A DNA stretch of 26,212 nucleotides from Haplomitrium mnioides (taxonomy: Eukaryota > Marchantiophyta > Haplomitriopsida > Calobryales): the NCBI GenBank assembly GCA_049999725.1, contig JBNGIS010038944.1, positions 1 to 26,212 on the forward strand, given 5' to 3'. Under the pieces are notes generated by a model. It was not told where the DNA came from, did no database searches, and saw only the letters and a list, made by a program, of their open reading frames with translations. This document shows, piece by piece, positions 1 through 10,112 of this stretch. The position numbers were made by a program, and so were the translations under genes. Numbering within the stretch: position 1 is the first letter of the stretch; every line of letters starts with the position of its first letter.

Positions 1-247
1 AGAAGGGTTTCATTGCCCAACTCTTGATTTTGAAGTTTTTCTCAATTGGTTTGAGCATTTGCTTATGTTTTCTTTGGAGGATTTCCTCTCTTGACATTTG
101 GTTAGCTTCGCCTTTTGGTTGCCTACCTTCTTGGCATTTAGTTGGCTTTGTCTTTTTGTTGCTTGCTTTGTTGGCATTTGGTTGATAACTCTATTAGACT
201 TATCTTGAGTTATTACTCCTTGTAGTTCGTCTTTGAGTTCTTTTACA
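1..247 (+). mobile_element. 3' part (R-U5) of a short chromovirus-type LTR, cut by the window edge
   Basis: The first bases (AGAAGGG..TTC) match the sequence just after the TATAAATA box of the solo LTR at 23378-23798. Both copies end with CTTTGAGTTCTTTTACA, so the LTR end falls at 247. This copy is longer than the equivalent part of the solo LTR because a TTGGCATTTGGTTGGC-like subrepeat is expanded around 95-190. The U3 part lies outside the window, so it cannot be decided whether this is a solo LTR or one end of an element. No convincing primer-binding site follows at 248. Confidence 0.7.
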
Positions 248-316
248 TACTACCATTTACTCATTATACCACTTCACAAAAATTAATCTTACTTTTGTAG
301 TCACAACAATTTCCTT

Positions 317-655
317 CACTAACAACCGCTACTTTGAACCATGAACAAACCACTCAAAATAGGAACCTTTTTTTTATAGGAAAAAATGTGGTTTTTTAGC
401 TAAAAAAACAAAGAAAACGAGGCTATTTTAAAAAAACAAAAAGTATGTGAGTTTTTGAGCTTCACTTTTGGCTGTCTTAACAAGGATGATAGAGCGAGAG
501 TCAATTTCATTATGCAAAATCAAACAATATTCTAAGTTTTTACGAAATTATTGGAAATCTCTAAATCAATGAAAAGTATACAAATTATGGTAAGTTTTCA
601 CAAGAAACTTGCATTTATCATTAATTACAATTTGAAGCCCAAAAATTGAAATACA
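317..655 (+). repeat. Dispersed repeat, left copy
   Basis: This stretch aligns by eye with about 25815-26145 in the same orientation. Shared landmarks are ACTTTGAAC, TTTTTTATAGGAAAAAATGTGG, ACAAGGAT.ATA.AGCGAGA, TTTCATTATGCAAAATCAAA and AACTTGCATTTATCATT. The copies differ by many substitutions and short indels. There is no coding potential. It could be part of a non-autonomous element or the untranslated part of a retroelement. Bases 248-316 show nothing recognisable. Confidence 0.7.
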
Positions 656-1222
656 CATCAAAAGAAATTATTTTGAAATATGTTTTGTTGCACAAACTCT
701 ATGCGCGCGTAGACAATGTGCTATTTAAAACTTATTTTTTGGAAAAAAATTAGAAAACATGAGGAAAGTGCCCAAGCGGACTAGAAGTCAATGGAATGAT
801 GTTTGCAATTATAGACACAAAAACCAACAGAACAAAACATTGCATGGATTTAAGAGCTCTATTTTCAAGTTCAAGCAAGAAAGAAGCCTTCATTTATAGT
901 TGAAAATCCATGCACACAAAAGTTAAAGTGAGTATAAAAAAAGTTTCAATATTTAAAAAATATTTTACAATTTAGAGAAACATACACACAAAGAAGTCAT
1001 AGTTCAGAATCAAAAAGGCAATGGCTAGAGAAATTGAAGTAAGAGTGTAAACAAGAAACATCTCCAAGTTTTTGACTAAATTCTACTAAACAAAGGTTTT
1101 GAGTTCTACAAAAGAGTCTTTGACTAGTGTAGAATCTAAGTTCTATCCGGTAGTCTTTCTGTATAGAAGCTTGAGGATTGTATATGAGAAGTAGAACGTG
1201 TGGAAGGCTTCAACTTCCACCC
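656..1222. other. AT-rich stretch with no gene
   Basis: No open frame with protein-like composition is visible. A palindrome-like motif, CTATGCGCGCGTAG, lies at about 699-712 and resembles those scattered elsewhere in the AT-rich parts of the window. Otherwise the stretch is simple AT-rich sequence. Confidence 0.5.
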
Positions 1223-1480
1223 CAAAGTCTATCGCATAGAAATTCAAGCTAATCATTTGAACACTCCACCTCAAAGTCAATGCGCGTATAGGAATTCAAG
1301 CTCACTATTTGAACACTCTACAACAAAGACCATCAAGAACCTAGGTTTTAAGTTCCACATGAGAATTTTTGCGTGCACGACGTTTCAACTTGTGAATCAA
1401 AGTCTATGCGTGCATAGGGTTCAGACTTGTACAACCAAGAATATATGCGCTAAAGGTTTTATTTTTTGCAACAAACTCTA
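1223..1480. repeat. Degenerate tandem array with CAAAGTCTATGCGYGCATAG cores
   Basis: Units start with CAAAG(T/A)C at 1223, 1272, 1324 and 1398, a spacing of about 49, 52 and 74 bases. Each continues with a palindrome-like core, best kept as CTATGCGTGCATAG in the 1398 unit. The first units then share TTCAAGCT and ATTTGAACACT. Weaker units may extend the array left to about 1060 and right to about 1600. The 93-codon open frame over this array is an accident of the repeat. Confidence 0.55.
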
Positions 1481-1921
1481 AGTACGCTGAAGATTTTGTT
1501 TTCTGATTCAGAATCTAAACGTAAAACGACTATAAAGCTCTATATCTGAGTCAAAGCGCATCGAAGGTTTTCACTTTTGCATCAAAGTCCTTACAAACAA
1601 AAGATAAGTAGTCAATTTAGGCAGATGTTTTAGCAATACAATAACCTTAAAATTTTCTAGCAAGCACTAAAGTAGGAAAGAACATACCTACATTTTGGAT
1701 AAGAAAATATTTTACAAACCAAATGAAAATATTAACTAAAGATTCAAGCTTCATTTATAGATAATAACATTCAACTTGGAATGATTTACACTTAAAAGTT
1801 CAAGGTGGTAGAAAATTTCAACAAATTCCTTCAAAACATTCTCACATACTTTATAAAATAATGATATTAAATTACAATACAATTGAAAGTACACAATATA
1901 CAATAAAGTTCTTAAATTACT
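1481..1921. other. AT-rich stretch with no gene
   Basis: The first 120 bases may hold further decayed units of the preceding array. The rest is AT-rich. It lies downstream of the minus-strand pseudogene that ends at 1922, so it may include that gene's 3' untranslated sequence, but I see no clear AATAAA signal. Confidence 0.4.
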
Positions 1922-3190
1922 TTAGTGACCCGTCTCAACTTCTTCGAATTTAGCTTTAGAAAATTCATCAAGATTTACTTGATCTATCTCAATATTAATG
2001 ATAATGATTGAATCTCTTTCAAACATATCAGGATTGATTGCTTTTTATCTTTCGTACTCAAATAGATTTGATTTAATGGTAGCTAGAGTGGTTTTTCTCA
2101 ATTGGTTTTTTTGTGTAAGAAGAAAACCAAAAGACAAAATCGTGATTTGTGTCACGTCAAGAACATCAGTATGTAACTTGGATTTTTGTTTCCCTTTTGT
2201 TGCTGTTATTTTTTCTATGAAGCATTGTCCAAAAAATGCATCCTCAACCTCACAAGCAAACCATTGAACACGTACTCGTTTTGGGTTTAGGGGTTCTTCT
2301 CATTTATGTTGTCCCTTATTGCAAAGAGCACTTTCTCGGCATCAACTTCTCCTTCTTCTCTTTGAGATTGTTTTATTTCAGAATATGCCTTGAGAGGAAT
2401 CAACATTGAACTTAAAAAAAAATTTGACCACTTTGGGTGGCCACTTGAGTTGACAAATACCATCCAAAGGTAACCAAAATTCATATATTGAAAACTGTTT
2501 GCTCCAAATCTTTGTTTTAGAATCATTTAGCTGGAATTTGAATTGTTGATTAAAGGTGATATCATATATCCTTTGAACCAAAGAGGGACATTGTTGCAGA
2601 AACATTTCAAGATCCCAAGTTTCCATCAAAAGAATTACCTGAGGTTTAGGATTATACGATAATTATGGCATCTTACTAAGACTCGTAATCGTGAAAGCTT
2701 TGACACGTTTCAAATGTTTCAAGAATCGGCTGAACATTTGATCAATTTGATCATGAGTATGGCCAACCATGAAAAATCCCACTGTGATTTTTTGGAAAAC
2801 ATTCTTGGAAATAAAGAGACTAAGACATCCGAATAAGATGGAATTCTTATTCTCTCGTGTCGTATTGTCCAACTGAAGATACAAAGTTGGAGGCAGCGGC
2901 CTTTCAAAGTCATATAATATTTTTATGAATACAGTAACTATTAAACTAGAATCGCTTCTCAAGTTTTTGTAAGTTAAAAAATCCCTTGAAAAAAGAGCTT
3001 GATTGAATATTAAGGCACCAACAACATGCACACCCACCAAACAAACTTTATCAAAGTTTTTTGGTGACAAAGGCCAATGTAGAATAGCAATTTTCTTTTG
3101 ATTTATTCTATCAATGACAATTCCTAAGTACTTTTGACCATCGGCATAACATTTTCTTTGATGGTTTGCAAGTTTTATTATTTCTTTCAT
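1922..3190 (-). pseudogene. DUF7869-like protein, possibly transposase-derived, frameshifted
   Basis: The frame 3190-2663 encodes 175 residues with the family signature: KYLGIVIDRINQKK near the start (usual form iiiDgmDQ-K), then LQLDNTTRENKN at about residues 106-117, then FFMVGHTHDQIDQMFSRFL at about 139-157. After one in-frame stop (2663) it continues in frame from 2629 (METWDLEMFLQQ). It shifts frame near 2450 and again at the C-run near 2290. It then reads KRVRVQWFACEVEDAFFG and ends DEFSKAKFEEVETGH at the TAA at 1922-1924, with one more internal stop. The aspartates of VID and QLDN and the GHTH block resemble a DDE-type nuclease core. That reading is inference, as is any transposase role. 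The N-terminal part is missing or unrecognisable upstream of 3190. The gene is clearly dead. Confidence 0.65.
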
Positions 3191-4919
3191 TTTTTGTCAT
3201 GATGAAGAAACAATTGGTGATTATATTTGACTACATCATCACAAACCACGAAAGACATAAAAGTAGTTCAGTAAAATATATGTCGATGTTTCAAGCTTCA
3301 AAAGACAACCTCAAGTGCTCAAAATATTCAAATCATATTAAGCAAATGTTTGGATCAGTAGAAGTAAAAATTTGTTAAAAGACTAAAAATAAACTTTATG
3401 TAATATAAATAAAGAAGAATCTCAATAATATTCATAACAAGTACTTGTATTTGACTTGAAATAAACAAAAGTTTTGAAAAGAGAAAAACAAGATTTGCTA
3501 ACAAAAGGTCACAAACGGGAATTATAATTTCAAAGGTAGCTTGGACTCTTTGTTCACAAAGGATTAAAAAAAACCAGAACAGATCCTATGCGCGCATAGG
3601 ATCAGTGGAGACAACAATTGATCCTATGTGAGCATAGGACCAAAAGCAACAACACCAATATCATGGCTTGCTTTGACTGTTGTCACGACTAGATTTGAAA
3701 AGAAACAAGAACAAAACCTATGCGAGTATAGGATTTGCAAACAACAAAAACGATTCTTGCTATAGTTTTTTCTAGAAAAGTGCTCTTGATTTAAAGCAAC
3801 AAAAGCAAAACTTGTTGCAAAACTAAGGTTTCCACCAACAATTAGATCTATTTCCTTACTTTATTTGGCTTTAGACAAGGTTTGGATTCAAACTAAAAAC
3901 AACAGACCATATGCAAGCATAGACTCTATTTTGACAACTCAAGTTGCTAAGAATTATTTGACTCAAATCATGTTTGCTTAACAACTTAACAAAACAAATA
4001 TCTATTGGCACTAAGGTCAAAAAACATAAGATCTATAGAACTAAGCTTTGAGTCTAAAAAAAAAGAGCATGGATTAGCCAAAGGTTTTAAAAGAGAAGAA
4101 ACTTGTTGCCTTTGTCTGACTCCAAAACGGATTTTTATTGCAATGATTTTATTTCTTTGCATGTTTTACAAAAAAAAAATCTATTGCATTTTGGAATTTT
4201 TACATTTGGAAAATGAGTTCTCTAATGTTTTGTAAAACCCGAAAAACTAAGAATGCAATCGGGATCTTTCTCTTTCAAATAAGTTGTGTAGTAGTCATAA
4301 ACTTCCCATTTTGTAAAATTATCAAGCTAGCTATAAACTTCGTGAGTGAGCATTCTCTCAAAAAGTCCTTGAAAAAAACTGTCCATCCACTCACGCACGA
4401 ATACTCCTTTAGCAGATAGTTTTCTTTTTCCAAAAATACCTCTAGGATCTATGTTTTTGAGATTTTGAATTCTTTGGATTCTTTTATTCCCTACTGATAA
4501 TTTTAATTTGAAGATACTTCTATAGACAACGGTACCGCCAAGTAGAGTGAACTAATTGTCAATAGTAGAGTCTTTTCCTGGTATTCTCCATTGTAGTATG
4601 ATATCTCAATTCTTTATACCTTGTCAAAAATACGTTTCTCTCATAGTTTTCAAAAAATTTGTCTTGTACAACGACAAGCAATTATTTCAACAACATGAAA
4701 TTCTCTTCAATTTAGAAATTGATATTGGATTAAGCTTTTTTTTCACAAAGCTCTTGTCATAATAAACTTTCTGCAAAGAATTTTCATGTAAGGTGTTTAT
4801 TTGTTTGGGTTTTGGCCCAGACAAAGAATTTTTATGTTAAACAGGTTGATTCGGTTCAAAGAAAATTTTGTTTGTCAGTTTTTTATCCTTAAATTTTACC
4901 AATTTTTACTTTTGGAAAA
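3191..4919. other. AT-rich intergenic DNA with dispersed palindromes
   Basis: No supported gene. Open frames here, for example 4005-4235 and 4213-4419, are short, lysine/phenylalanine-rich and show no known motif. The notable content is a cluster of palindrome-like elements at 3582-3925, listed separately. The last part may contain the promoter of the gene starting at 4920, but I cannot point to a convincing TATA box. Confidence 0.5.
3582..3925. repeat. Cluster of CCTATGCG-CGCATAGG palindromes
   Basis: 3582-3603 is a perfect 22-base palindrome centred on ATGCGCGCAT with GATCC arms. Related imperfect copies lie at 3620-3641 (core ATGTGAGCAT), about 3715-3733 (ATGCGAGTAT) and about 3906-3925 (ATGCAAGCAT). 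Outer arms CCTA/TAGG or CCAT/TAGA are kept, while the CpG-bearing centre varies. The same motif family recurs in the introns and flanks of the gene at 4920-21482. Confidence 0.7.
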
Positions 4920-5279
4920 ATGACATCACATGTTAATGTTCCCAAACCAGCTCAACCAAAGCCTTATAGGTATGCGGATGTGCTTAAGGTTTTAGAGCCA
5001 GAAAAACTAGATTGGAAATGGCTACTTAATTGTGGCAGCATGAAAGACATTGATCAACACCTTTACCATTTTGTTGGTGAAGGTGAGAAATATAACATGG
5101 GTCTTTTGGTCCAAATAACCATGATTAGAGAAGAGCAGCAAGCCCACATCAGGCTACTTGTGTAGTCAATGGATAGCATTACCCTGTACAATGCCTCTAG
5201 AAGACAATTTTGCTTTGCGGAGATGAAACAGAGGAACATCTTCATTAGACATCTACAATCGGCAAAGAACGACTGCAAG
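4920..5279 (+). pseudogene. Exon 1 of the ParB/methylase-like pseudogene
   Basis: The ATG at 4920 opens a frame reading MTSHVNVPKPAQPKPYRYAD, interrupted by TAG at 5163-5165. It continues in the same frame (SMDSITLYNASRRQFCF) to CAAG|GTAAGA at 5279/5280, a good plant donor site. The exon is exactly 120 codons and ends in phase 0. I recognise no domain in it. The start is chosen because it is the first ATG of the only frame that reads through to the donor. An antisense frame at 5063-5278 is a shadow. Confidence 0.6.
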
Positions 5280-5710
5280 GTAAGATCTGAAAACTATTTT
5301 TCATTTTTTTTCTTTTAGCACTAACTCGGAACACCATGCGTGCATGGGCTATGGAGTCTAGGTGCGAATGGACTCTAGAGCCCTTGCACGCATGGAGTTC
5401 CGAGTTAACTTAGTGCCTACAAGAACTTAGAGTCCATGTGCTCATGGATTCGAGAGTCCATGCGCGTAAATACTTCTGAGTCCAGACACGCATACAGTCT
5501 TGAGTCCATATAAGCATGGACTTGGAGTCCATGCGTGCATAAACTCAAGAGTCATTGTGTAATGAGACTCCAAAGTCCATGCGAGCATGGAGTCAGAGTC
5601 ATTTTTTAGCTTAGATTATAGGTTCAGAAGTTTAAATTCCTTAAAAATATATGGAACTTTTTTGTGTAACATGTCTTATTGTGTTTTAAATTTGTTCTCA
5701 ATTTACTCAA
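5280..5710 (+). other. Intron 1, filled with a palindrome array
   Basis: It begins GTAAGATCTG at 5280. The downstream exon appears to start at TATTTGGCG (5711), but the preceding bases read CTCAA rather than CAG, so the acceptor looks mutated. About 5317-5600 is taken up by repeated palindromic elements described in the next entry. Confidence 0.5.
5317..5600. repeat. Array of imperfect GAGTCCATGCGYGCATGGACTC-type palindromes
   Basis: Successive copies of a unit with arms AGTCCATG / CATGGACT and a CpG-containing centre lie at roughly 5333-5352, 5383-5402, 5430-5452, 5454-5470, 5478-5500, 5501-5522, 5524-5546, 5550-5572 and 5573-5594. Spacing is about 20-50 bases. The best-kept cores read CCATGCGTGCATGG and CCATGCGAGCATGG. 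The first part also folds as one large stem: 5317-5345 pairs with 5386-5418 (GCACTA..ACTCGGAAC against GTTCCGAGTTAACTTAGTGC). A smaller GGGCT/AGCCC stem lies in its loop. Function unknown. Confidence 0.7.
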
Positions 5711-6705
5711 TATTTGGCGAACTTTGTTGATGCCTACCCTAACGCGAAGTGTGTCGAGCGGGACTTCATCAAGCTGGCTATTAGCATCAAGCTATTGAAG
5801 CCAAAGTAGAGAGTCCATATTCAGTAGCTAGTGCCGCATCTAAGCGCAGCAACCATGTCAACGGCAACAACACCAAGACCATCAGCTACCAAAAAAATAA
5901 AGGCGGTGGAGCCAGTTGAGGCTCTAAAAAAGAAGAAACATGCCATCCCAAAGAAGAAACATGCCATCCCAAAGAAGAGGCATGTTCTCACACCCATTAT
6001 TAAGGAGGAGTATGCCCTCTCCTTCTCTCCAACAAGGTCATCTTCTTCGGCCTCTTCCTCTTCAACACCAAATAGCTCAGTGGAAGAAGCAAAGCCGGAG
6101 CCAATTCGAGCTCCAATGTCTAGATCAAAAAGACAATCACATAAAGGGATGCGAAAATTTCATGAGCGTGAGCAAGTGGACCCTTAGATGGTGTTTGAAT
6201 AAGACAAAAATAAAATCAGAGAGCCTATAATCTATCGATGCAGAGTCCAAGAAGAAAGTATTATAATTCGGCTTGAGAATTTAAATCTTCCAGAACCTGG
6301 AATGGATAACTGGGGGTCATTACCAATTAGAAGATTGAATGAAGATTTTGTTGAGATTTGGGCACAGAGAATGCTCACCAATAAATATGTGCATAGTTTT
6401 TTTATTGTTGTCGTTGACCCAAAGTACGGGTTGAAGGAAAAGTCAGAGTTTGATATGAGGAACTCTGACAAGTATCGATACAAGATTGTAGAAGGCAATC
6501 ACAGTGCTACTGCAAGGCAACTTTTAATCACCAAATACAAAGCAAAGAATCCAATGTTGTCACTCTACAACTATTTTGTATACGTGAGCTTAACACCAAC
6601 AGAAGCTTGCATATTTGCAACAGATGGCAATTACGACCAAAGGTACCGATTGGAAATGACATTGATTCAAAAGGTCAAATATTGGCATCAGAGGTTTGTA
6701 GAGAG
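5711..6705 (+). pseudogene. Exon 2, left half: linker plus ParB-like domain
   Basis: One frame runs from TATTTGGCG at 5711 to the insertion at 6705, with stops at 5807, 5825, 6185 and 6200. It opens with YLANFVDAYPNAKCVERDF. A basic linker follows with an 18-base tandem repeat encoding KHAIPKK twice plus KKRH, then a serine-rich stretch. From about 6245 it resembles the ParB N-terminal fold: SLPIRRLNEDFVEIWAQRM, then FFIVVVDP, then YKIVEGNHSATARQLL (matching the GxxR-A box of ParB), then SLTPTEACIFATDGN. The ParB call is by pattern only. The repeated basic stretch could act as a nuclear localisation signal. Confidence 0.6.
6701..6705. repeat. Target-site duplication GAGAG, left copy
   Basis: GAGAG lies directly before the element's terminal TGTCAG at 6706. 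The identical GAGAG at 19870-19874 follows the element's terminal CTGACA. Removing the element and one copy leaves the host exon in frame, which supports this as the integration site. Confidence 0.9.
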
Positions 6706-8085
6706 TGTCAGCCCCGTGGTTAGAGCCGTAGCTCTTTTTTGACAGAGTTTCCGCGTATTAAGGGCTGACTTAGTGTTTCGGGACCTTTTATGGGAGGGGT
6801 TTTGCACCGGATGGACCCCAACTTCTGCTTACCAGACAAGAAAGACTGCACAACACTCCACAACACCCAAGCACAACACCTCCAATGCCCACCGATGCTG
6901 GTCACACCCCTTCTTCAGGCCTTAACCTCGAAAAGTGCCACTTGGAAGACAGTAGATGATGGGACAGAGCACCCGATTCTTGGCTACAGTGGTCTCTTAG
7001 GAAACCTTGGTTGATTCGTGGTTGCCTTAGGATCTTCGTCACTAGCCCACGATTGCCTCAACAACCCACCTGCTCATACACATCCATTTCCTCAAACCAC
7101 CCACGAAAAAGTCTGTAATGCTGCTGAACCACTTTGTCTTATAATTCTGTAGTCCAGAACTGGACCCAATCACTTTGTTATACAAAAGAGAGCAAGTTCC
7201 AGTATCCAAATAGCACAATTACAATGTGGGTAGTATTGACTTCCCCTGTCCAGGGCGTCCTCAAGATTGGACAATTGAAATACATGCCTTCTAAAACTAA
7301 GAATATCACAGAACTACAAATAGGATACAAATCTACACAGCACACGTAAATAGGAAAACACTGGTACTTGCACACTGCCCTGCCGACAATACAATCTTCT
7401 TCCACCTCTCAAGAACCAATCAATCCTCCTTTAGCTCCCATCAACCACTCCAGCTCTCCTCCAACCCTTCAGCCACCCAACCTCAGTCAGATAGTTTTTC
7501 AACTTCCCTCGCGAGAAGCCTTGAATTTACTTCCTCAAGCTTGGAAGAGGATTTCTTTAACTTCCACCTCTGGAAGACAGTCCCCACGACTACTGGCCAC
7601 CACTCCACCTTGAGCCTTGACTGGATATTCTATGCAGCGCGCAGGCACTAACACAGCCACTCCTATCTTGGCTCCACTTGAGAATTATGATCAGAAACGC
7701 CCCCAAACGTCTTTAGAATTGATGCTCATGCACAGACAAAGCTGAGACGACCCCAAGACCCCTTTGGCAGCCTCCCACAAATTCAAGTCGACAGACTCCC
7801 TTCAAATTCACTTGGCGATCCACCTCTGAATGCTTGGTTCACCTGCAATGATGAGTCCATCTGGATTGCCTGAGACTCTAGAGCCCCCACGCTCAATGAT
7901 TCTCAGCGCCCCTTCAGTCCACCTCCACCCCCGCTGGTCTCTTTGCACGAGTCCGCTCCTCACATGTGAATCTTGGCTGAAATCTCTCCTCTCTCCCTCG
8001 CTGCCTCTTCCTCTCAAGTTTGGTCTCCCACTCTCAATTTTGCATGAACAACAACCCCCTCAATCTGGCAGCGATCCCAGCTATA

Positions 8086-8185
8086 NNNNNNNNNNNNNNN
8101 NNNNNNNNNNNNNNNNNNNNNNNNNNNNNNNNNNNNNNNNNNNNNNNNNNNNNNNNNNNNNNNNNNNNNNNNNNNNNNNNNNNNN
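8086..8185. other. 100-N assembly gap inside the left LTR
   Basis: Exactly 100 N, a conventional placeholder. The flanks (GATCCCAGCTATA and CCCATATAGCGCG) match the right LTR at 16878-16890 and 16894 onward. The matching sequence there spans only about three C residues (16891-16893), so the real gap may be a few bases. Confidence 0.85.
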
Positions 8186-9564
8186 CCCATATAGCGCGCG
8201 CGTCCCCCCCAATGAATTCTTGATCAAGATCCCATTTTTCCTCCTCATTGGACTTGGTCGTTTTTCTCGTTGGCCTCTGTTTCTTGACAAGCTGACACCT
8301 GGCAGCCAGCCTGCGTTTAACGGTCATCTTGTGAAGCCTTCAGAGAAGGATTTTCAGACAAGGCTTGGCTGAACTCTACCTTCGATTCGTAGCGCTCTCC
8401 TTTGCAAATTTTCGATCAGGATCGCCTCACCGCTGGCCGCATCAGTAGACCCGTAGCAATCTTGATTCGATTCTTTTGAAGCATCAGTTTGAGCACAGAC
8501 CCAAAGTAGTTATCAAGGAGGTTTTTCCACAGAGAAATCTGAAGAGATTTACTGGGAGAGGATTGGATTCGTAGGTCGACCCCGCAAATTGGCTACCCGT
8601 CGCATCTTGCGGGCTGATTTGTAATTTTTCCTTGATTCTCCTCGTTGCCATGCCCTCGCGATCACCCGCAGACCCCTGGTCACCACGTGTCCGCAAACTC
8701 TCTCGAAACCCCGTCGTCGCTCTTCGGAATCTTGCCGTCGCTCTTTGGAACTTCGCCATCACCCTCGGAACTTTGTCGTCGCCTTCGGAACACCACAAGT
8801 CGCCATGTGTTCTGCCTTCCACATCATCTGTCGCCGTGCCGTCCGATGCCTCCCCGCAAGGGGGTAGGCGGACCGTCGCATTGATCAGATTCCGCAGTTG
8901 ACCCGTCGTTGACCCGCAAGAACCCTTGGACCACTGCTGAACACCACGTTATCCGTCAAACAATTCACTCACCGAGTAAGAATGGTACATTTTGTCACCG
9001 CTTTGGAACCCGTTCGCAATAAGAACTAAGGCTTCCTTTGCTTAACTCTTTCTTCCACTTGATATAAGAACTATGGCAGACTCCACGTGGACCCCCTTCA
9101 AACTTTCAACGCGCCCCGTCGAACTTTCGTCCTCGCCAATACTAGAACTACGATAGGTCACCCTTTCGGCTGCTGGTCCTTTGCTTCTTCTTCTGGCCAG
9201 ATCATCGCTTCATTGCCTTTCGCCATTTCCTGATCTTTCTCTGGCCATATTGTCGATGAATCACCTTTTCGCTATCTTGATCTTCCCTTGGTTGGAACTT
9301 CGTTTGATCACCCTTTTGGTCCTCTTCGATCTTGTTCTGGCCGGATCGTCGTCTGATCACCTTTTCGGCACCCTCCGCTCTTCGTCTAGTCAGACCTTCG
9401 CTATATCGCCGATTCACAATCCCCTCGTGATAAGAACGATGCATGCCAGAGATTCCCGTCGAACTTTCAGACCTTACTCTGTCGAACTTTCCCCCGCTTT
9501 GCCAGATCAGCGATACATTGTCATTTTGCCTTTCATTCCTTGGTCTCCATTTTGGCATCCCGTC

Positions 9565-10112
9565 GGATCCCTGTTAAGTGGGCTCCCCACGTAGGGTAGC
9601 TGATCGAAACCCAGTTAAAAGGGGCTCCTCTCTTAGGGAGGCTAATCGGAACCCGTTTAACCAGGGCTTCTCTATTTTCCGCTAAGGTCCGCGGACTCCC
9701 TAGGACTGCCATGTGTCCCTAAATCCGTGAAGTGCGGTAGGGCTGCCACGTTTTTGCAGCTCCCCACGGAGTCCTTGAGTCGGTAACTATGATCCATCGT
9801 CGTTTTGCCCTTCTCGCTTAGCTTCGTAGTTGCCTTAAGGAATCCTCCATGCCGCCGTAATAGTGACAAGTCTTCGCTTTATCAATCGCCGCTTCGCCCT
9901 TCCCGCTTAGCCTTTAAAGAACCCTCCATGCCGCCGGAATAGTGACAAGTCACCTCTTCGTCTGGTCACTGCTTCGCGCATCCCTATTTCGCCATCACTT
10001 CGGACCCGTCGGACCTTCGTTTGCGGATCCCTGTTAAGTGGGGAACCCACGTAGGGAGGCTGATCGGATCCCCCTTAACTGAGGATCCCCATGTAGGGAG
10101 GCTGGATCCTGT
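9565..10112. repeat. Short internal repeats within the LTR
   Basis: A GGATCCCTGTTAAGTGGG...GGGAGGCTGATCGGA unit recurs at about 9565-9670 and again at 10024-10112. A unit ending GCCGCCGTAATAGTGACAAG is duplicated at about 9800-9873 and 9890-9951. The same pattern exists in the right LTR at about 18390-18490, 18848-18930, 18625-18693 and 18716-18777, so the duplications predate insertion. Confidence 0.6.

Noticed and set aside
1200-1481. 93-codon open frame
   Set aside because: Falls entirely on the degenerate tandem array; composition follows the repeat and no motif is seen.
4005-4762. Three short plus-strand open frames upstream of the methylase-like gene
   Set aside because: Short, no motif, no splice or codon pattern supporting a gene.
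5317-5600. CRISPR-like array
   Set aside because: Units are degenerate palindromes with irregular spacing and no unique spacers between identical repeats; the context is a plant intron.
7830-8372. Long plus-strand open frame in the left LTR (and its counterpart at 16569-17150)
   Set aside because: Lies in LTR sequence, spans the N gap, is proline/serine/leucine-rich without motifs, and is not preserved as a protein between the two LTRs.
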